Shown piece by piece: positions 10,368 through 20,704 of a stretch of 64,000 nt of DNA (its first letter is position 1; every line of letters starts with the position of its first letter). The notes below the pieces were generated by a model. The model saw nothing but the letters and a program-made list of their open reading frames with translations, searched no databases and was not told where the DNA came from. A program made the position numbers and the translations under genes. The stretch spans positions 124,001-188,000 of the forward strand of contig CAVZOY010000006.1 of the NCBI GenBank assembly GCA_963777095.1, written 5' to 3'. This DNA comes from CAVZOY01 sp963777095. GTDB lineage: Bacteria; Actinomycetota; Actinomycetes; Mycobacteriales; Geodermatophilaceae.

Positions 10368-10858
10368 GGGGCTACCTGGGCGCAGGGGCCGGCCGCCCAC
10401 CACTCCCCCATCTCGTCGACCGCGCGGTCGCCGATCGGGTTGACGCCCGGCCCAGCCGCCAGAGCGTGCCCGGCGAGGGCGTGCAGGCACTTGACGCGAT
10501 CCGGCATGCCACCGGCGGTGCTGCGGGTCGGCAGCACGTCCCGGGCGTCCCGCTCGGCGAGATAGCGCTCGTGCGCTGCGCGGTACCCGGCGGCGAGCTC
10601 CGGGTCGGCGCCCAGCTCCTCCTGCCACTCGCGCATGCGGCCGGCCGCCTCGAGCCGGCTCGCGGCGGCCGTCGCCCGCGGGCAGGTCAGGTAGTAGAGC
10701 GTCGGGAACGGCGTGCCGTCCTCCAGGCGCGGCGCGGTCTCGACGACGTCGGGCTGTCCGCAGGGGCAGCGGTGCGCGACGGCGACCAGGGCGCGCGGTG
10801 GCCGGCCCAGCTGGCGACCGATCAGTTCCCGCTCCTCGGGGGTGACCGGTGCGCTCAT
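10364..10858 (-). CDS. DUF501 domain protein
   Basis: 164 residues, intact. It fits DUF501, found in nearly all actinobacteria between ftsB/divIC and ppx. A conserved cysteine set is visible: HRCPCGQPDVVETAPRL near residue 30, YLTCPRATAAASRLEA near residue 58, VKCLHALAGHALA near residue 125 with His residues, and GPGVNPIGDRAVDEMGEWWA near the end. The pattern suggests metal binding, but no activity is known. ATG 10858 overlaps the stop of ftsB (ATGA) and its own stop overlaps the ppx start (GTGA). The context says cell envelope or division and stringent-type metabolism, but this is only guilt by association. Confidence 0.9.
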   Translation of the reverse strand: MSAPVTPEERELIGRQLGRPPRALVAVAHRCPCGQPDVVETAPRLEDGTPFPTLYYLTCPRATAAASRLEAAGRMREWQEELGADPELAAGYRAAHERYLAERDARDVLPTRSTAGGMPDRVKCLHALAGHALAAGPGVNPIGDRAVDEMGEWWAAGPCAQVAP

Positions 10859-11437
10859 CCCGTCGGGTCCTCGTCGGCCGGCCGGTCGCCGTCGGCCACC
10901 TCGACCGACTGCAGCAGGCCCTCGTACCAGGGCGGCTGCGGCACGCTGCCGGGAAGCGGGGACAGCGGACCTGGCTCCTCGCCGCGGGTCTCGCCGTCCA
11001 CCACGACGACGAGCCGGTCGCCGGGCAGCACATAGGTGAGTCGCTCGCGCGCCTCGCGGCTCTGCCAGTCCGGATCCGCCTGCCGCTCCAGCTGCGCCCT
11101 CAGGTCGGTCGCGCGCTGGCGCAGGGCGTCCCCCTCGGCGGCCAGCCGAGTCAGCTCGGCCTGCCCGGCGAGGTACTGGCGGACCGGGCCGGCGAGGGTG
11201 AGCGCGAGCAGCAGGACGAGCGCGCCGAACAGCACCGCCCGGCCGGTGAACACCTGCCGTCGACGGGCCGGGCGCTGCTCCCCCACCGGCGGCCGGGCCG
11301 CCCGGCGGGCACGGCGCTGCCCGGGCCGGCGCGAGGCCAGCCCGCGGACGGGACCGGTGGCGTGCGACCGGTGGGACCGGGCCGTGCGCCGTCCGTCGAC
11401 CGGCGACGAGCCGCGCCGGCCGCGTACGCGAGCTCAT
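10855..11437 (-). CDS. ftsB: FtsB/DivIC family cell division protein
   Basis: About 193 residues. A basic cytoplasmic N terminus is followed by one transmembrane helix (VLFGALVLLLALTLAGPV) and a heptad-rich coiled coil (ELTRLAAEGDALRQRATDL to LERQ), then the conserved RERLTYVLPGDRLVVVVDGE segment and an acidic, Pro-rich tail. It is the septum-formation initiator that works with FtsL and FtsQ at the divisome. The start at 11437 is set by an ATGA overlap with the eno stop. Between that start (MSSRTRPAR) and the membrane helix one surplus base is needed, most simply a G in gcgggctgg near 11343, giving ...RPRLASRRPGQRRAR. Without the correction only residues from a GTG at 11286 are readable. Confidence 0.85.
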
Positions 11438-12720
11438 GCCCGGGCGGCCGCCAGCCGCGGGAAGGCACCGACGCCGGCGTAGCGCGCGGCGTCGTCCAGC
11501 TCCTCCTCGATGCGCAGCAGCTGGTTGTACTTGGCGACGCGCTCGCTGCGAGCCGGGGCGCCGGTCTTGATCTGGCCGCAGTCGGTGGCGACGGCGAGGT
11601 CGGCGATGGTCGTGTCCTCGGTCTCGCCCGAGCGGTGGCTCATCATGCAGCGGTAGCCGTTGCGGTGCGCCAGGTTGACCGCGTCGAGGGTCTCGGTGAG
11701 CGTGCCGATCTGGTTGACCTTGACCAGCAGCGCGTTGGCGGCCTTGCGGGCGATGCCGTCGGCGAGCCGGGTGGGGTTGGTGACGAACAGGTCGTCGCCG
11801 ACGATCTGCACGCGCTCGCCGAGGGCGGCGGTGAGCGCGATCCAGCCGTCCCAGTCCTCCTCCGACAGCGGGTCCTCGATCGAGACGATCGGGTAGTTGT
11901 CGACCAGGCCGGTGTAGTACTCGGTCATCTCGTCGGAGCTGAGCTTCTTGCCCTCGAAGGCGTAGGCGCCGTCGGCGTGGAACTCGGTGGCGGCGACGTC
12001 GAGGGCGAAGACGACGTCCTCCCCGACCGTGTAACCGGCCTTCTCGACGGCGCGGGTGATGAGGTCGAGGGCGGCGCGGTTGCTGTCGAGACTGGGCGCG
12101 AAGCCGCCCTCGTCGCCGAGCCCGGTGGACAGGCCCTCCTTCTTCAGCACCGACTTGAGCGCGTGGTAGCACTCGGCGCCGGTCGCGAGCGCCTCGGCGA
12201 ACGTCGCCGCGCCGACGGGCGCGATCATGAACTCCTGCACGTCGACGTTGCTGTCGGCGTGGGCGCCACCGTTGAGGATGTTCAGCATCGGCACGGGCAG
12301 CACGTGCGCCGACGGGCCGCCGACGTAGCGGAAGAGCGGCAGGCCCGCGGAGTCGGCAGCCGCCTTGGCCACGGCCAGGCTGACGCCGAGCAGGGCGTTG
12401 GCGCCGAGCCGGGACTTGTCCGGCGTGCCGTCGAGGTCGATCAGCTGCTGGTCGATCAGCCGCTGCTCGCCGGCGTCGTAGCCGACCAGCTCAGGGCCGA
12501 TGACGTCGAGGACGCCGTCGACGGCCTTGGTGACGCCCTTGCCGCCGTAGCGATCACCGCCGTCGCGCAACTCGACCGCCTCGAAGGCGCCGGTCGAGGC
12601 GCCGCTGGGGACCGCCGCGCGGGCGATCGTCCCGTCGTCGAGGGCGACCTCGACCTCCACGGTGGGGTTTCCGCGCGAGTCGAGGATCTCCCGCGCGCCA
12701 ACGGCGTCGATGCTTGCCAC
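11434..12720 (-). CDS. eno: Enolase
   Basis: 428 residues, intact and full length. All enolase signatures are seen: ILDSRGNPTVEVEV near residue 11, the SGASTGAFEAVELRD loop near residue 40, catalytic Glu regions GLGDEGGFAPSL near residue 205, the metal ligands in VFALDVAATEFH and SIEDPLSEEDWDGW, the catalytic Lys in LLVKVNQIGTLTE near residue 338, and the C-terminal signature MMSHRSGETED. It interconverts 2-phosphoglycerate and phosphoenolpyruvate. Start ATG 12720. A 123-base gap carrying a long inverted repeat separates it from mazG upstream, so it may also have its own promoter; it overlaps ftsB downstream by ATGA. Confidence 0.98.
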   Translation of the reverse strand: MASIDAVGAREILDSRGNPTVEVEVALDDGTIARAAVPSGASTGAFEAVELRDGGDRYGGKGVTKAVDGVLDVIGPELVGYDAGEQRLIDQQLIDLDGTPDKSRLGANALLGVSLAVAKAAADSAGLPLFRYVGGPSAHVLPVPMLNILNGGAHADSNVDVQEFMIAPVGAATFAEALATGAECYHALKSVLKKEGLSTGLGDEGGFAPSLDSNRAALDLITRAVEKAGYTVGEDVVFALDVAATEFHADGAYAFEGKKLSSDEMTEYYTGLVDNYPIVSIEDPLSEEDWDGWIALTAALGERVQIVGDDLFVTNPTRLADGIARKAANALLVKVNQIGTLTETLDAVNLAHRNGYRCMMSHRSGETEDTTIADLAVATDCGQIKTGAPARSERVAKYNQLLRIEEELDDAARYAGVGAFPRLAAARA

Positions 12721-12785
12721 GGGGGCAGCCTAGCCAGCCGACGGCGAACCGCTCATCAGCCGCGCGCCACGGCGGCATTTCCGCA

Positions 12786-12848
12786 GTTGATCATCGTCGG
12801 GTGGCTGCCCGCCACGCCGGCCGGGCCAGCCGATCGACGATGATCAAC
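12786..12848. repeat. Long inverted repeat between mazG and eno
   Basis: A perfect 14-base arm GTTGATCATCGTCG at 12786-12799 is matched by CGACGATGATCAAC at 12835-12848, enclosing 35 GC-rich bases that can fold further (gggtggctgcccgcc). The distal arm overlaps the mazG stop. No U-tract follows, so it may act in RNA stability, processing or attenuation between mazG and eno rather than as a classical terminator. Confidence 0.75.
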
Positions 12849-13758
12849 TCTGCTCCGCCGCCGCCGCCGCCTCCGCGGCCGCGTCCAGCTCGCCGGCGTA
12901 CCGGCGCACCGCCTCGCGCAGGGCATCCTCGACATCCCAGCCGCGCTGCTCGGCGGCCGTGACGACGGCCAGCAGCCGCTCCCCCAGCTCCTCCGGCGAG
13001 GCGACGTCCAACGCGGCGGCGTCCGGCACCGGCAGACCTGCCCGGCCGGCGCGGCGCACCAGCGCCGCCCCCCACGAGGCGGCCGGCTGCGACCGCGAGA
13101 CGCCCTCGGTGGGCGAGCGGCGCTGCTTCTCCGCCTGCTTGATCTCCTCCCAGCCCGCCTCGACCTGCGGCGACGTCCCGCGGACCGGCGTCCCCGAAGA
13201 CGTGCGGGTGGCGGCGGACCAGCTTGTCGACCAGGTCGCCGGCCACGGCGTCGACGTCGAACCGGCGGTCCGGGCGAACCCTCGGCAGCGACGCGGGCGT
13301 GGAAGACCACCTGCAGCAGGACGTCGCCCAGTTCCTCGCGCATGGCCGCGGCGTCGTCGTCGACGATCGCGTCGTAGGCCTCGTGCGCCTCCTCCAGCAG
13401 GTAGCCGCGCAGCGACGCGTGCGTCTGCTCGGCGTCCCAGGGACAGCCGCCGGGCGAGCGCAGCCGGTCCATCACCGCGACGACGTCGAGCAGGCGGGCC
13501 CCCGGCGGCTCAGGTGCGCCGTCGACCACGGGGACGCCGGAGGGCAGGTCGTCGCCGGGTCCGGCCAGGCAGACGACGTCGTGCGTCGAGGTCGGACGGC
13601 GAGCCCACGGCGATGCCCGCGGCCCGCAGGGCCGATGCGGTCGCCGCCGCACCGGGCAGCGCGACGACCGGCCGACCCGACGCCACCTCCCGCCAGCCGG
13701 CGGGGCCGAGCAGCCCGGGCAGCCGGGGGCTCACGGTGACGACGACGGCGACCGCCAT
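12844..13758 (-). CDS. mazG: Nucleoside triphosphate pyrophosphohydrolase MazG
   Basis: About 303 residues. After an N-terminal actinobacterial extension (VAVVVTVSPRLPGLLG...) the MazG core is clear: LLDVVAVMDRLRSPGGCPWD, the metal-binding EEAHEAYDAI near residue 125, and REELGDVLLQVVFHARVA with the ExxD pair. A second helical segment includes QVEAGWEEIKQAEKQRRS and SPEELGERLLAVV. It hydrolyses (d)NTPs to monophosphates and cleans the nucleotide pool. Three frame breaks, near 13597, 13275 and 13185, are each cured by removing one base (for example the G in gac-g-cac at the first). Gene order and 9-base spacing from the lipoprotein gene place it in the mfd operon. Essentially certain as a family call despite the damage. 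Confidence 0.9.
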
Positions 13759-13767
13759 GCTGCGGCC

Positions 13768-14727
13768 TCAGCCCTCGAGGAGGCGGACGACCCCGTCGTC
13801 GGACCGGCTGCACCTGACCGTCGTCCTGGAGGTCGCCGTACTGCGGGTTGACGACGACGTCGAGGTCCTGACGGACCTCCTCGACCAGCGCCGCGGCCTC
13901 CTGGTCGACCTCGCCCTCGGCCGCCTGCTGCAGCTCGGGCCGGAGCTCCTCGAACGACGGGGCCGGGCCCGACGAAGCCGACGACGATGCCGCCGGTCTC
14001 CTCCACCGGGACGGCGAAGGCGGTGCCCGGCTCGGCGTCCGCGGCCTGCTCGGCCAGCGGGCCGCGGGATCTGCTCCAGTGCCGTGGGCTGAGGCTCGGC
14101 CAGCGTGAAGTCGCCGGCGTAGCGGTCGGCCAGCTCGGCGTACCGGCCGGGGTTGGCCTCGAGCGCCGAGACGACCAGGTCGGCGGTCCTCTGGTCGGCA
14201 CGGTGATGTAGCCGAAGTCGATCTCGGTCGGGCTCGGCGGTCGCTCTGCTCGTACCGCTCGCGCAGCGCCTCGTCGGAGAGCGCGTCGGCCAGGCCCTCC
14301 TCCTCGGCGATCCGCAGCCGGATCATCTGCTGCCGGATCAGCGAGGAAGGCGTCCTGCCGGCTCAGGCCCTGCGCCGCCAGCCCCGCGTACGCCTCGTCC
14401 TCGTCCTGGCCGGCGAAGATCTCGGCCAGGCGGTCCCGGACCTCGGCGGGAGTCGACCTCGACGCCGTACTGCTCGGCGGCGACCGTGTGCACCTCGTCC
14501 TGCACCAGCGTGCCGAGCACCTGCCGGGTGTAGGTGTCGGGGTCCTGGCCGGCGAACTCGTCGATCGCCGGATCCTCCAGGCGGTCCTCGACCGCCGACT
14601 CCAGCTCGGTCACGGTCACCTGGGCGTCGCCCACGTAGGCGGCGACGTTCGGCGCGGTGCGGCAGCCGGCGAGCCCCACGAGGGCGAGCCCGGCGACGGC
14701 GGCCGCGGTCAGTCGACGGATAAGCAC
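13768..14727 (-). CDS. SurA-like lipoprotein (LpqU-position parvulin/foldase relative)
   Basis: About 317 residues. GTG 14727 opens a signal peptide (LIRRLTAAAVAGLALVGLAGC) with a lipobox LAGC, so the mature protein is a lipoprotein. Then comes a SurA-N-like domain: VAAYVGDAQVTVTELESAVE, LGTLVQDEVHTVAAEQYGVE, and, after frame repair, RDRLAEIFAGQDEDEAY and LIRQQMIRLRIAEEEGLADA; further on RTADLVVSALEANPGRYAEL and ETGGIVVGFVGPGPSFEEL. It likely acts outside the membrane as a chaperone. The reading frame is broken at least seven times between 14450 and 13800, mostly by a surplus G after C, so the exact sequence is not reliable here. It lies between mfd and mazG, as in related genomes. Confidence 0.75.
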
Positions 14728-14785
14728 GCCCGCGAGGTTCCCACACCGGGCTGGGTGCGCCGGGCGAGTGGTAGGGCGCGTCCGC

Positions 14786-17700
14786 TCAGGACGCCGCGGC
14801 CACAGGCTGCGGCGAGGGTACTGGGTGAGCAGCGCGTGCAGGTGCTCGAGCAGTGCCACGTCGCGCAGCGGCGTCCGCCGGTCGGGCCCGAGCGGCACCT
14901 TGAGCGAGATCGCCTCGACGGCGGACTTGTAGGTCGCGCCCTCGGAGAGCCGCGCCAGCTTGAGCTGCTGCGACTCGCGCAGCGGCGCGGGGCCGACCCG
15001 GATCGCCCGGCCCTGCATCGACACCTCGGTGACGCCCAGGGACCGCATCGCCGCCCGGAACCGGGCGACCGCCAGCAGGTTGAGCACCGGCGCCGGCGGG
15101 GCGCCGTAGCGGTCGGTCAGCTCGTCGAGCACCGCCTGCGCCTGCTCGTCGCTCTGCACGGACGCCGACCTTGCGGTAGGCCTCCATCCGCAGCCGCTCG
15201 CCCGGCACGTAGTCGTGCGGCAGGTGCGCGTCGACCGGCAGGTCCACCCGGACCTCGACCGGCTCGGCCGGCACCTCTTCACCGCTGACCTGCGCGCGGT
15301 AGTCGGCCACCGCCTCGCCGACCAGCCGCACGTACAGGTCGAAGCCGACGCCGGCGATGTGGCCCGACTGCTCGCCGCCGAGCAGGTTGCCCGAGCCGCG
15401 GATCTCGAGGTCCTTCATCGCCACCGCCATGCCGGCGCCGAGGTCGGTGTTGTGCGCGATGGTCGTCAGCCGGTCGACCGAGGTCTCGGTGAGCGGACGG
15501 GTCGGGTCGTAGGTGAAGTACGCGTACGCCCGCTCGCGGCCGCGGCCCACCCGGCCGCGGATCTGGTGCAGCTGCGAGAGGCCGAACGTGTCGGCCCGGT
15601 CGACGATCAGCGTGTTCGCGTTCGGGATGTCCAGGCCGGACTCGACGATCGTCGTCGCGACGAGGACGTCGTACTCCTTCTCCCAGAACCCGACCATGAT
15701 CCGCTCGAGCTCGTGCTCCTTCATCTGCCCGTGCCCGACGGCCACGCGGGCCTCGGGCACCAGCTGGCGGATCTTCGCCGCCGCCTTGTCGATCGACTGC
15801 ACGCGGTTGTGGATGACGAACACCTGGCCGTCGCGCAGCAGCTCGCGCCGGATCGCCGCGGCCATCTGCTTGTCGTCCCACGCGCCGACGTAGGTCAGCA
15901 CCGGGTGCCGCTCCTCGGGCGGGGTCAGGATCGTCGACATCTCGCGGATGCCGGTCAGCGACATCTCCAGCGTGCGCGGGATCGGGGTGGCCGACATCGA
16001 GAGGACGTCGACCGCCGTCCGCACGCTCTTCAGGTACTCCTTGTGCTCGACGCCGAAGCGCTGCTCCTCGTCGACGATCACCAGGCCGAGGTCCTTGAAG
16101 CGGGTCGTCGGCTGCAGCAGCCGGTGGGTGCCGACCAGGATGTCGATCTCGCCGCGGGCCAGCTCGTCGATGATCTGCCGCGACTCGGCCTCGGACTGGA
16201 AGCGGGAGAGCACGCGCACCTTCACGGGGAACTGCGCGACCCGCTCGGAGAAGGTCTTGAGGTGCTGGTTGGCCAGCAGCGTCGTCGGGACGAGGACGGC
16301 GACCTGCTTGCCGTCCTGCACCGCCTTGAACGCCGCGCGGACGGCGATCTCGGTCTTTCCGTAGCCGACGTCGCCGCAGATGATCCGGTCCATCGGGACC
16401 GGCTGCATCATGTCGGCCTTGACCTCGTCGATGGCCGCGAGCTGGTCGGGGGTCTCGTGGAACGGGAACGCGTCCTCGAGCTCGCGCTGCCACACGGTGT
16501 CCGGCCCGAAGGTGTGGCCCTTCGTCGCCATCCGTGCGCTGTAGAGCCGGATCAGCTCGGCGGCGATCTGCTTGACCGCCTTGCGCGCGTTGCCCTTGGT
16601 CTTCTGCCAGTCGGAGCCGCCGAGCTTCGACAGCGCCGGGGACTCGCCGCCCACGTAGCGGGTGAGCTGGTCGAGGGCGTCGGTGGGCACGAACAGCCGG
16701 TCCGGCGGCTGGTTCCGCCGCGACGGCGCGTACTCGACGATCAGGTAGTCGCGCTTCCCGCCGTTGACGGTGCGGCTGATCATCTCGATGTAGCGGCCGA
16801 TGCCGTGGTGCTCGTGGACGACGAGGTCGCCGGGCTGGAGCTGGACGAGGTCGACGGCGTTGCGCCGGCGCGCCGGCATCTTCACCGCGTCGCGCATCGT
16901 GGCGCCGCGGGAGCCGGTCAGGTCGTGCTCGGTGAGCAGCGCCAGCCCCACCGACGGGAACGCGAAGCCCGACTCGAGGTTGCCCTGGGTGACGTGCGCG
17001 AGCCCGGCCTCCGGGGCGCCCGGCACGTCGGGGACCAGCCGGACGCCGAGGTCGGCCTCGCCGAACTGGTCGGCCGCGCGCTGCGCCGGACCGGGCCCGG
17101 CGAAGGTGACGACGACCCGCCACCCCTCGCGGGTCCAGCCGCGCACCTGCTCCATCGCCTTCGGCACGTCGCCGGAGAAGCGCTCGACGGTGGTGGCGTC
17201 GAGCGTGACGTGCTCGTCGTCGTCCTCGCTGGCCAGGGTGAACGCACCCGTCGTCCACCACGGCAGGCGCCGGATCCGCGCCGCGGTCTCGACCTCCGCC
17301 AGGTCGCGGAAGGACGACGCCCCGAGGTCGATCGGCGCCTCCCCTGCCTGCGCCGCCGTCGACCACGACGCGGCGAGGAACTCCTCCGCCGTCCGCACCA
17401 GGTCGGCGGCCCGACTGCGCACCCGCTCCGGGTCGCTGACCAGCACGTGCGTGCCCGCCGGCACCAGGTCGGTGAGCAGCTGCATCTCGCCGGCGACCAG
17501 CGCGGGGATGAGCGACTCCATCCCCTCGACCGCGATGCCCTCGGCCAGCTTGCCCAGGATCTCGACCAGGCCCGGGTGCTCGGCCGCCAGCGCCGTCGCC
17601 CGCGCGCGCACCTCGTCGGTCAGCAGCAGCTCGCGGCACGGCGGCGCCCAGAGCCGCTCCGGGCGCTCGTCCAGCGAGCGCTGGTCGGCGGCCGAGAAGT

Positions 17701-18333
17701 AGCGCAGCTCGTCGACCTCGTCGCCCCAGAACTCGACGCGCACCGGGTGCGGCTCGGTCGGCGGGAAGACGTCGAGCAGGCCACCGCGGACGGCGAACTC
17801 GCCGCGCTTCTCGACCAGCTCCACCCGGGTGTAGGCGGCGTCGACGAGGGCGCGGGCGACGTCGTCGAGCTCCGCGGTGTCGCCCGGCTTCAGCTCCACC
17901 GGCACCAGGTCGCCCAGGCCGGGCGCGAGCGGCTGCAGCACGCTGCGCACCGGCGCGACCAGCACGTCGACCGGCCCGTTCTGCCCGGGGTGCGCGAGGT
18001 CGCGCAGCACGGCCAGCCGGCGGCCGACGGTGTCCGCGCGCGGTGAGAGCCGCTCGTGCGGGCAGCGTCTCCCAGGCCGGGAAGACCTCGACCCGGCGGT
18101 CGGGGAGGAAGCAGCGGAGCTGGTCGGCGGCCTGGTCGGCGTCGCGCTCGCCGGCGGTGACGAGCAGCACCGGGACGCCGGCGCCGCCGGTGCGCGCGGC
18201 GAGCGCCGCGGCCACGAGCGGCTGCACCGGACGGCGGCGCGGTCACCGCGAGCGACGGGTTGCCCGCCGAGGCGACGACGCGACCGATCGCGGGATCGGT
18301 GAGGACGACGTCCAGCACGCCGCGCAAGGTCAC
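14786..18333 (-). CDS. mfd: Transcription-repair coupling factor Mfd
   Basis: About 1,180 residues. It releases RNA polymerase stalled at DNA lesions and recruits UvrA. The large uninterrupted middle part shows, in order: UvrB-homology region, the RNAP-interaction region starting DLVVHEHHGIGRYIEM, helicase motif I GDVGYGKTEIAVRAAFKA, motif II VDEEQRFGVEHKE, motif III SMSATPIPRTLEM, motif V VATTIVESGLDIPNANT and motif VI QLHQIRGRVGRGRERAYA, followed by the TRCF C-terminal domain. Frame breaks lie near 18238, 18058, 15165 and 14815; the first three are cured by removing one base (a G after C in each), the last by adding a base or removing two. GTG start at 18333. First gene of the housekeeping operon; its end abuts the SurA-like gene. 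Confidence 0.96.
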
Positions 18334-18408
18334 GGTGGGTTCACTCCTGAGGCGAGTCCGTCGGCCCGCACACGCACCGCCTCTGCGGCGGGGGGCCGGA
18401 GGTCCAGG

Positions 18409-19415
18409 CTAGTCCGCCCGAGGGACGCGCGCCGCCGCCGGCGAGGGGCAGCCGGACGCCGCGACCTCCCGCCAGGCCTCCCGGCCGGCCCGGTCGCGGA
18501 TCCGCCAGTCGCCCTGCGCGCCGGTGCCCTGCCAGTAGATCCACATGCGGATCCTCGGGTGGTCGGCGATCCAGGCGGCGTCGGCCCGGATGGCCTCCGC
18601 CCGCGCCCGCTCCTTCGCGGGGTCGGACTTCTGCCCCTGCGGAACCGCGTACTGGCCGTACTCGGTGAGGTAGAGCGGCACCCCCGTGGGCTCCATGAAC
18701 TTGTACCAGGCGCGGAACGACGCGGCTCTCGGACATCGGCCGGGGGTCGGGCGAGTACCAGTCGAGGGCGGCGAAGTCGGCGGCGTCGTCGCCGGGCCAC
18801 CACGCCCGCGGGTCGCCGACCCAGTGGCTCGGGCTGCCGGGGTCCCACCAGTACGCCATGTAGACCGGTCCCCAGTGGATCGTCGGGTTGGCCGACTTGA
18901 CGACGGCGTAGAGGTGCCGCTGGAAGGCGACGAACTCGTCGGCGCTCATGTCGTTCTCGGGCTCGTGGTACGAGGTCGCGAAGACGCCCGGTCCGCGGAA
19001 CGCTGCGCGCCCAGGCGGCGATCTCCTCGTCGTAGCGACCCGCCGTCGTCCCCCGGACGTCGCCGCGCGGCGGCTTCCACGAGACGAACGACCGGATGCC
19101 GGCGTCCGCGTCCCCGGATGCCGCGGACGTCCAGTGCCCGTGCGGCAGCGCGGAGTCGAAGCTCCGCCGCACCGTGAGCGGGCCGAGCACGTCGTCCGCC
19201 TTGCGGAACAGCTCGAGCTCCGGACCGTCCACCCGTCCGGGCGCGTTCACGGCGGCGCCCACCGCGAGGCAGTCGACGGCGAAGCCGCTCGGGTCGGTCC
19301 AGGACTCGGCGAGCGCCGGCAGCTCCGCGGAGGTCGAGCCGAGCGTCATCGCGACCGCTGCCGCGGCGGCGAGCAGGCTCCGGCGGCGGGTCGGCGCGAG
19401 GCCGGTGACCGTCAT
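18409..19415 (-). CDS. Secreted GH26-like protein (glycoside hydrolase, putative)
   Basis: About 334 residues. The N terminus (TRRRSLLAAAAAVAMTLGS) is a signal peptide with a twin-Arg-like start. The mature part shows a TIM-barrel glycoside hydrolase layout: SFVSWKPPRGD, the putative acid/base Glu in FATSYHEPENDMSADEF, SANPTIHWGPVYMAYWW, LDWYSPDPR and a second Glu in VPLYLTEYGQYAV, then RIRMWIYWQGTG. This Glu pair and spacing resemble GH26-like enzymes acting on mannan or related glycans. Two frame breaks, near 19005 and 18725, are cured by removing single bases. It converges on mfd and diverges from the TauE gene. Related in layout to the product at 20930-21914. The substrate is not known. 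Confidence 0.7.
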
Positions 19416-19638
19416 CCCAGCGCCTCCGGTGGCCGCGCGTCCAGGTGCGGGCCCGCTGCCCCCCTGACCTGGCACGGTACCGGCCGGAATCGGCTGCGGA
19501 GCCGCTCTGTCGCACCTGCGCCGGCCGGTCCGACCCTGTCGGGTGAGCCGGACGGCCGGAGCGGCGCCGCGACGCGCCCGCTCGACCTAGGGTCGTCCGG
19601 TGCCCTCCGGGCACCTGGACGCGTGCATGGGGGACGGT

Positions 19639-20655
19639 GTGGACCTGGATCTGCTGCTGGTCGCCGCCGGCCTGGTGATCGGCACGGTCGTCGGCATGAC
19701 CGGCATGGGCGGCGGCGCGCTGATGACGCCGGCGCTCGTCCTCTTCTTCGGCGTCCCGCCGCTGGCCGCCGTCTCCAGCGACCTGGTCGTCTCCGCGGTG
19801 ATGAAGCCGGTGGGCGGCGCGGTGCACCTGCGCCGCGGCACCGTGGACCTGCGGCTGGTCGGCCTGCTCTGCGTCGGCTCCGTGCCGGCGGCGTTCTGCG
19901 GCGTGCTGGTGTCCCGCGCGCTCGGTCAGGGCGCCGGCGTGCAGCAGTGGACCAAGACCGCCCTCGGCGTCGCCCTGCTGCTCGCCGCCACCGGGCTGAT
20001 CGTGCGGGCCTACCAGGGCCTGGTCGCCCGCGGCCGGCGCGCCGCGGTCCGCGCCGCCCGCCGCGAGGGCCGGGAGGTGCCCGACGTCGTCGCCCCGGCG
20101 ACGGGGGCGCCGTTCCGGCTGCGCCCCGTGCCCACGGTGCTCGTCGGGATCGTCGGCGGCCTGGTCGTCGGCATGACGTCGGTCGGCTCCGGGAGCCTGA
20201 TCATCATCGCCCTGCTCGCGCTGTACCCGGCGCTCAGCGCGGCCTCCCTGGTCGGCACCGACCTGGTCCAGGCGGTCCCGCTGGTCGCCTCGGCCGCGCT
20301 GGGCCACCTGCTGTTCGGGGACTTCCGGCTCGACCTCACCGCGTCGCTGCTCCTCGGCTGCCTGCCGGGCGTCTACCTCGGTGCCCGGCTGTCGTCGCGG
20401 GCGCCCGGCGGCCTGGTCCGGCGGGCGCTGGCGCTGGTCCTGCTGGCCTCCGGGCTGAAGCTGCTCGGCCTCGGCGACCTGGCGATGCTCTCCGTCCTCG
20501 GAGCCGTCGTCGTCCTCGGGCCCCTGCTGTGGATGCGCGCCCGCGCGCGGCACGGGCTCCCGGCCCGCGCCCGGATCATCACCACCGCCCTGTCACGGCG
20601 CGAGCACCCTCCGACGGCCGCGCGGGACCCGGAAGAGCTCACCGCACGCGGCTGA
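19639..20655 (+). CDS. TauE/SafE family sulfite/sulfonate exporter-like permease
   Basis: About 338 residues. Two copies of the TauE/SafE pattern are visible: LVIGTVVGMTGMGGGALMTP near residue 10 and IVGGLVVGMTSVGSGSLIII near residue 170, each followed by hydrophobic helices; about eight transmembrane segments in total with a basic loop in the middle (RGRRAAVRAARREGREV). Members export sulfite, sulfoacetate or other small organic anions. GTG 19639 is preferred because gggga lies upstream; ATG 19627 or GTG 19600 are alternatives. It stands between two GH26-like genes and near a sulfotransferase-rich locus, so a link to sulfur supply is conceivable but unproven. Confidence 0.82.
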   Translation: MDLDLLLVAAGLVIGTVVGMTGMGGGALMTPALVLFFGVPPLAAVSSDLVVSAVMKPVGGAVHLRRGTVDLRLVGLLCVGSVPAAFCGVLVSRALGQGAGVQQWTKTALGVALLLAATGLIVRAYQGLVARGRRAAVRAARREGREVPDVVAPATGAPFRLRPVPTVLVGIVGGLVVGMTSVGSGSLIIIALLALYPALSAASLVGTDLVQAVPLVASAALGHLLFGDFRLDLTASLLLGCLPGVYLGARLSSRAPGGLVRRALALVLLASGLKLLGLGDLAMLSVLGAVVVLGPLLWMRARARHGLPARARIITTALSRREHPPTAARDPEELTARG

Positions 20656-20674
20656 TCACAGCCCGTTCATCGGG

Positions 20675-20704
20675 TTGGCGGACAGGTCACGAACGGGTTA
20701 CGTT
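20675..20704 (+). promoter_or_regulatory. Candidate promoter ahead of the riboswitch
   Basis: TTGGCG at 20675-20680 and TACGTT at 20699-20704 stand 18 bases apart and lie immediately upstream of the ydaO-like RNA element. Both boxes are only partial matches to the housekeeping consensus. Confidence 0.4.

Noticed and set aside
8256..11033. A single 925-residue open frame joining ppx and uracil glycosylase sequences
   Set aside because: The frame is open only because a surplus base in ppx near 10185 and GC-rich antisense sequence keep it free of stops. The two products belong to separate genes separated by the DUF4235 gene.
13768..14727. Calling the SurA-like lipoprotein gene a pseudogene
   Set aside because: It has many frame breaks, but they follow the same surplus-base pattern as in essential neighbours, so sequence error is more likely than decay.
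15215..18046. 943-residue plus-strand open frame opposite mfd
   Set aside because: Antisense of mfd with the typical high-GC third-frame bias (Val/Arg/Leu rich); no start signal or domain.
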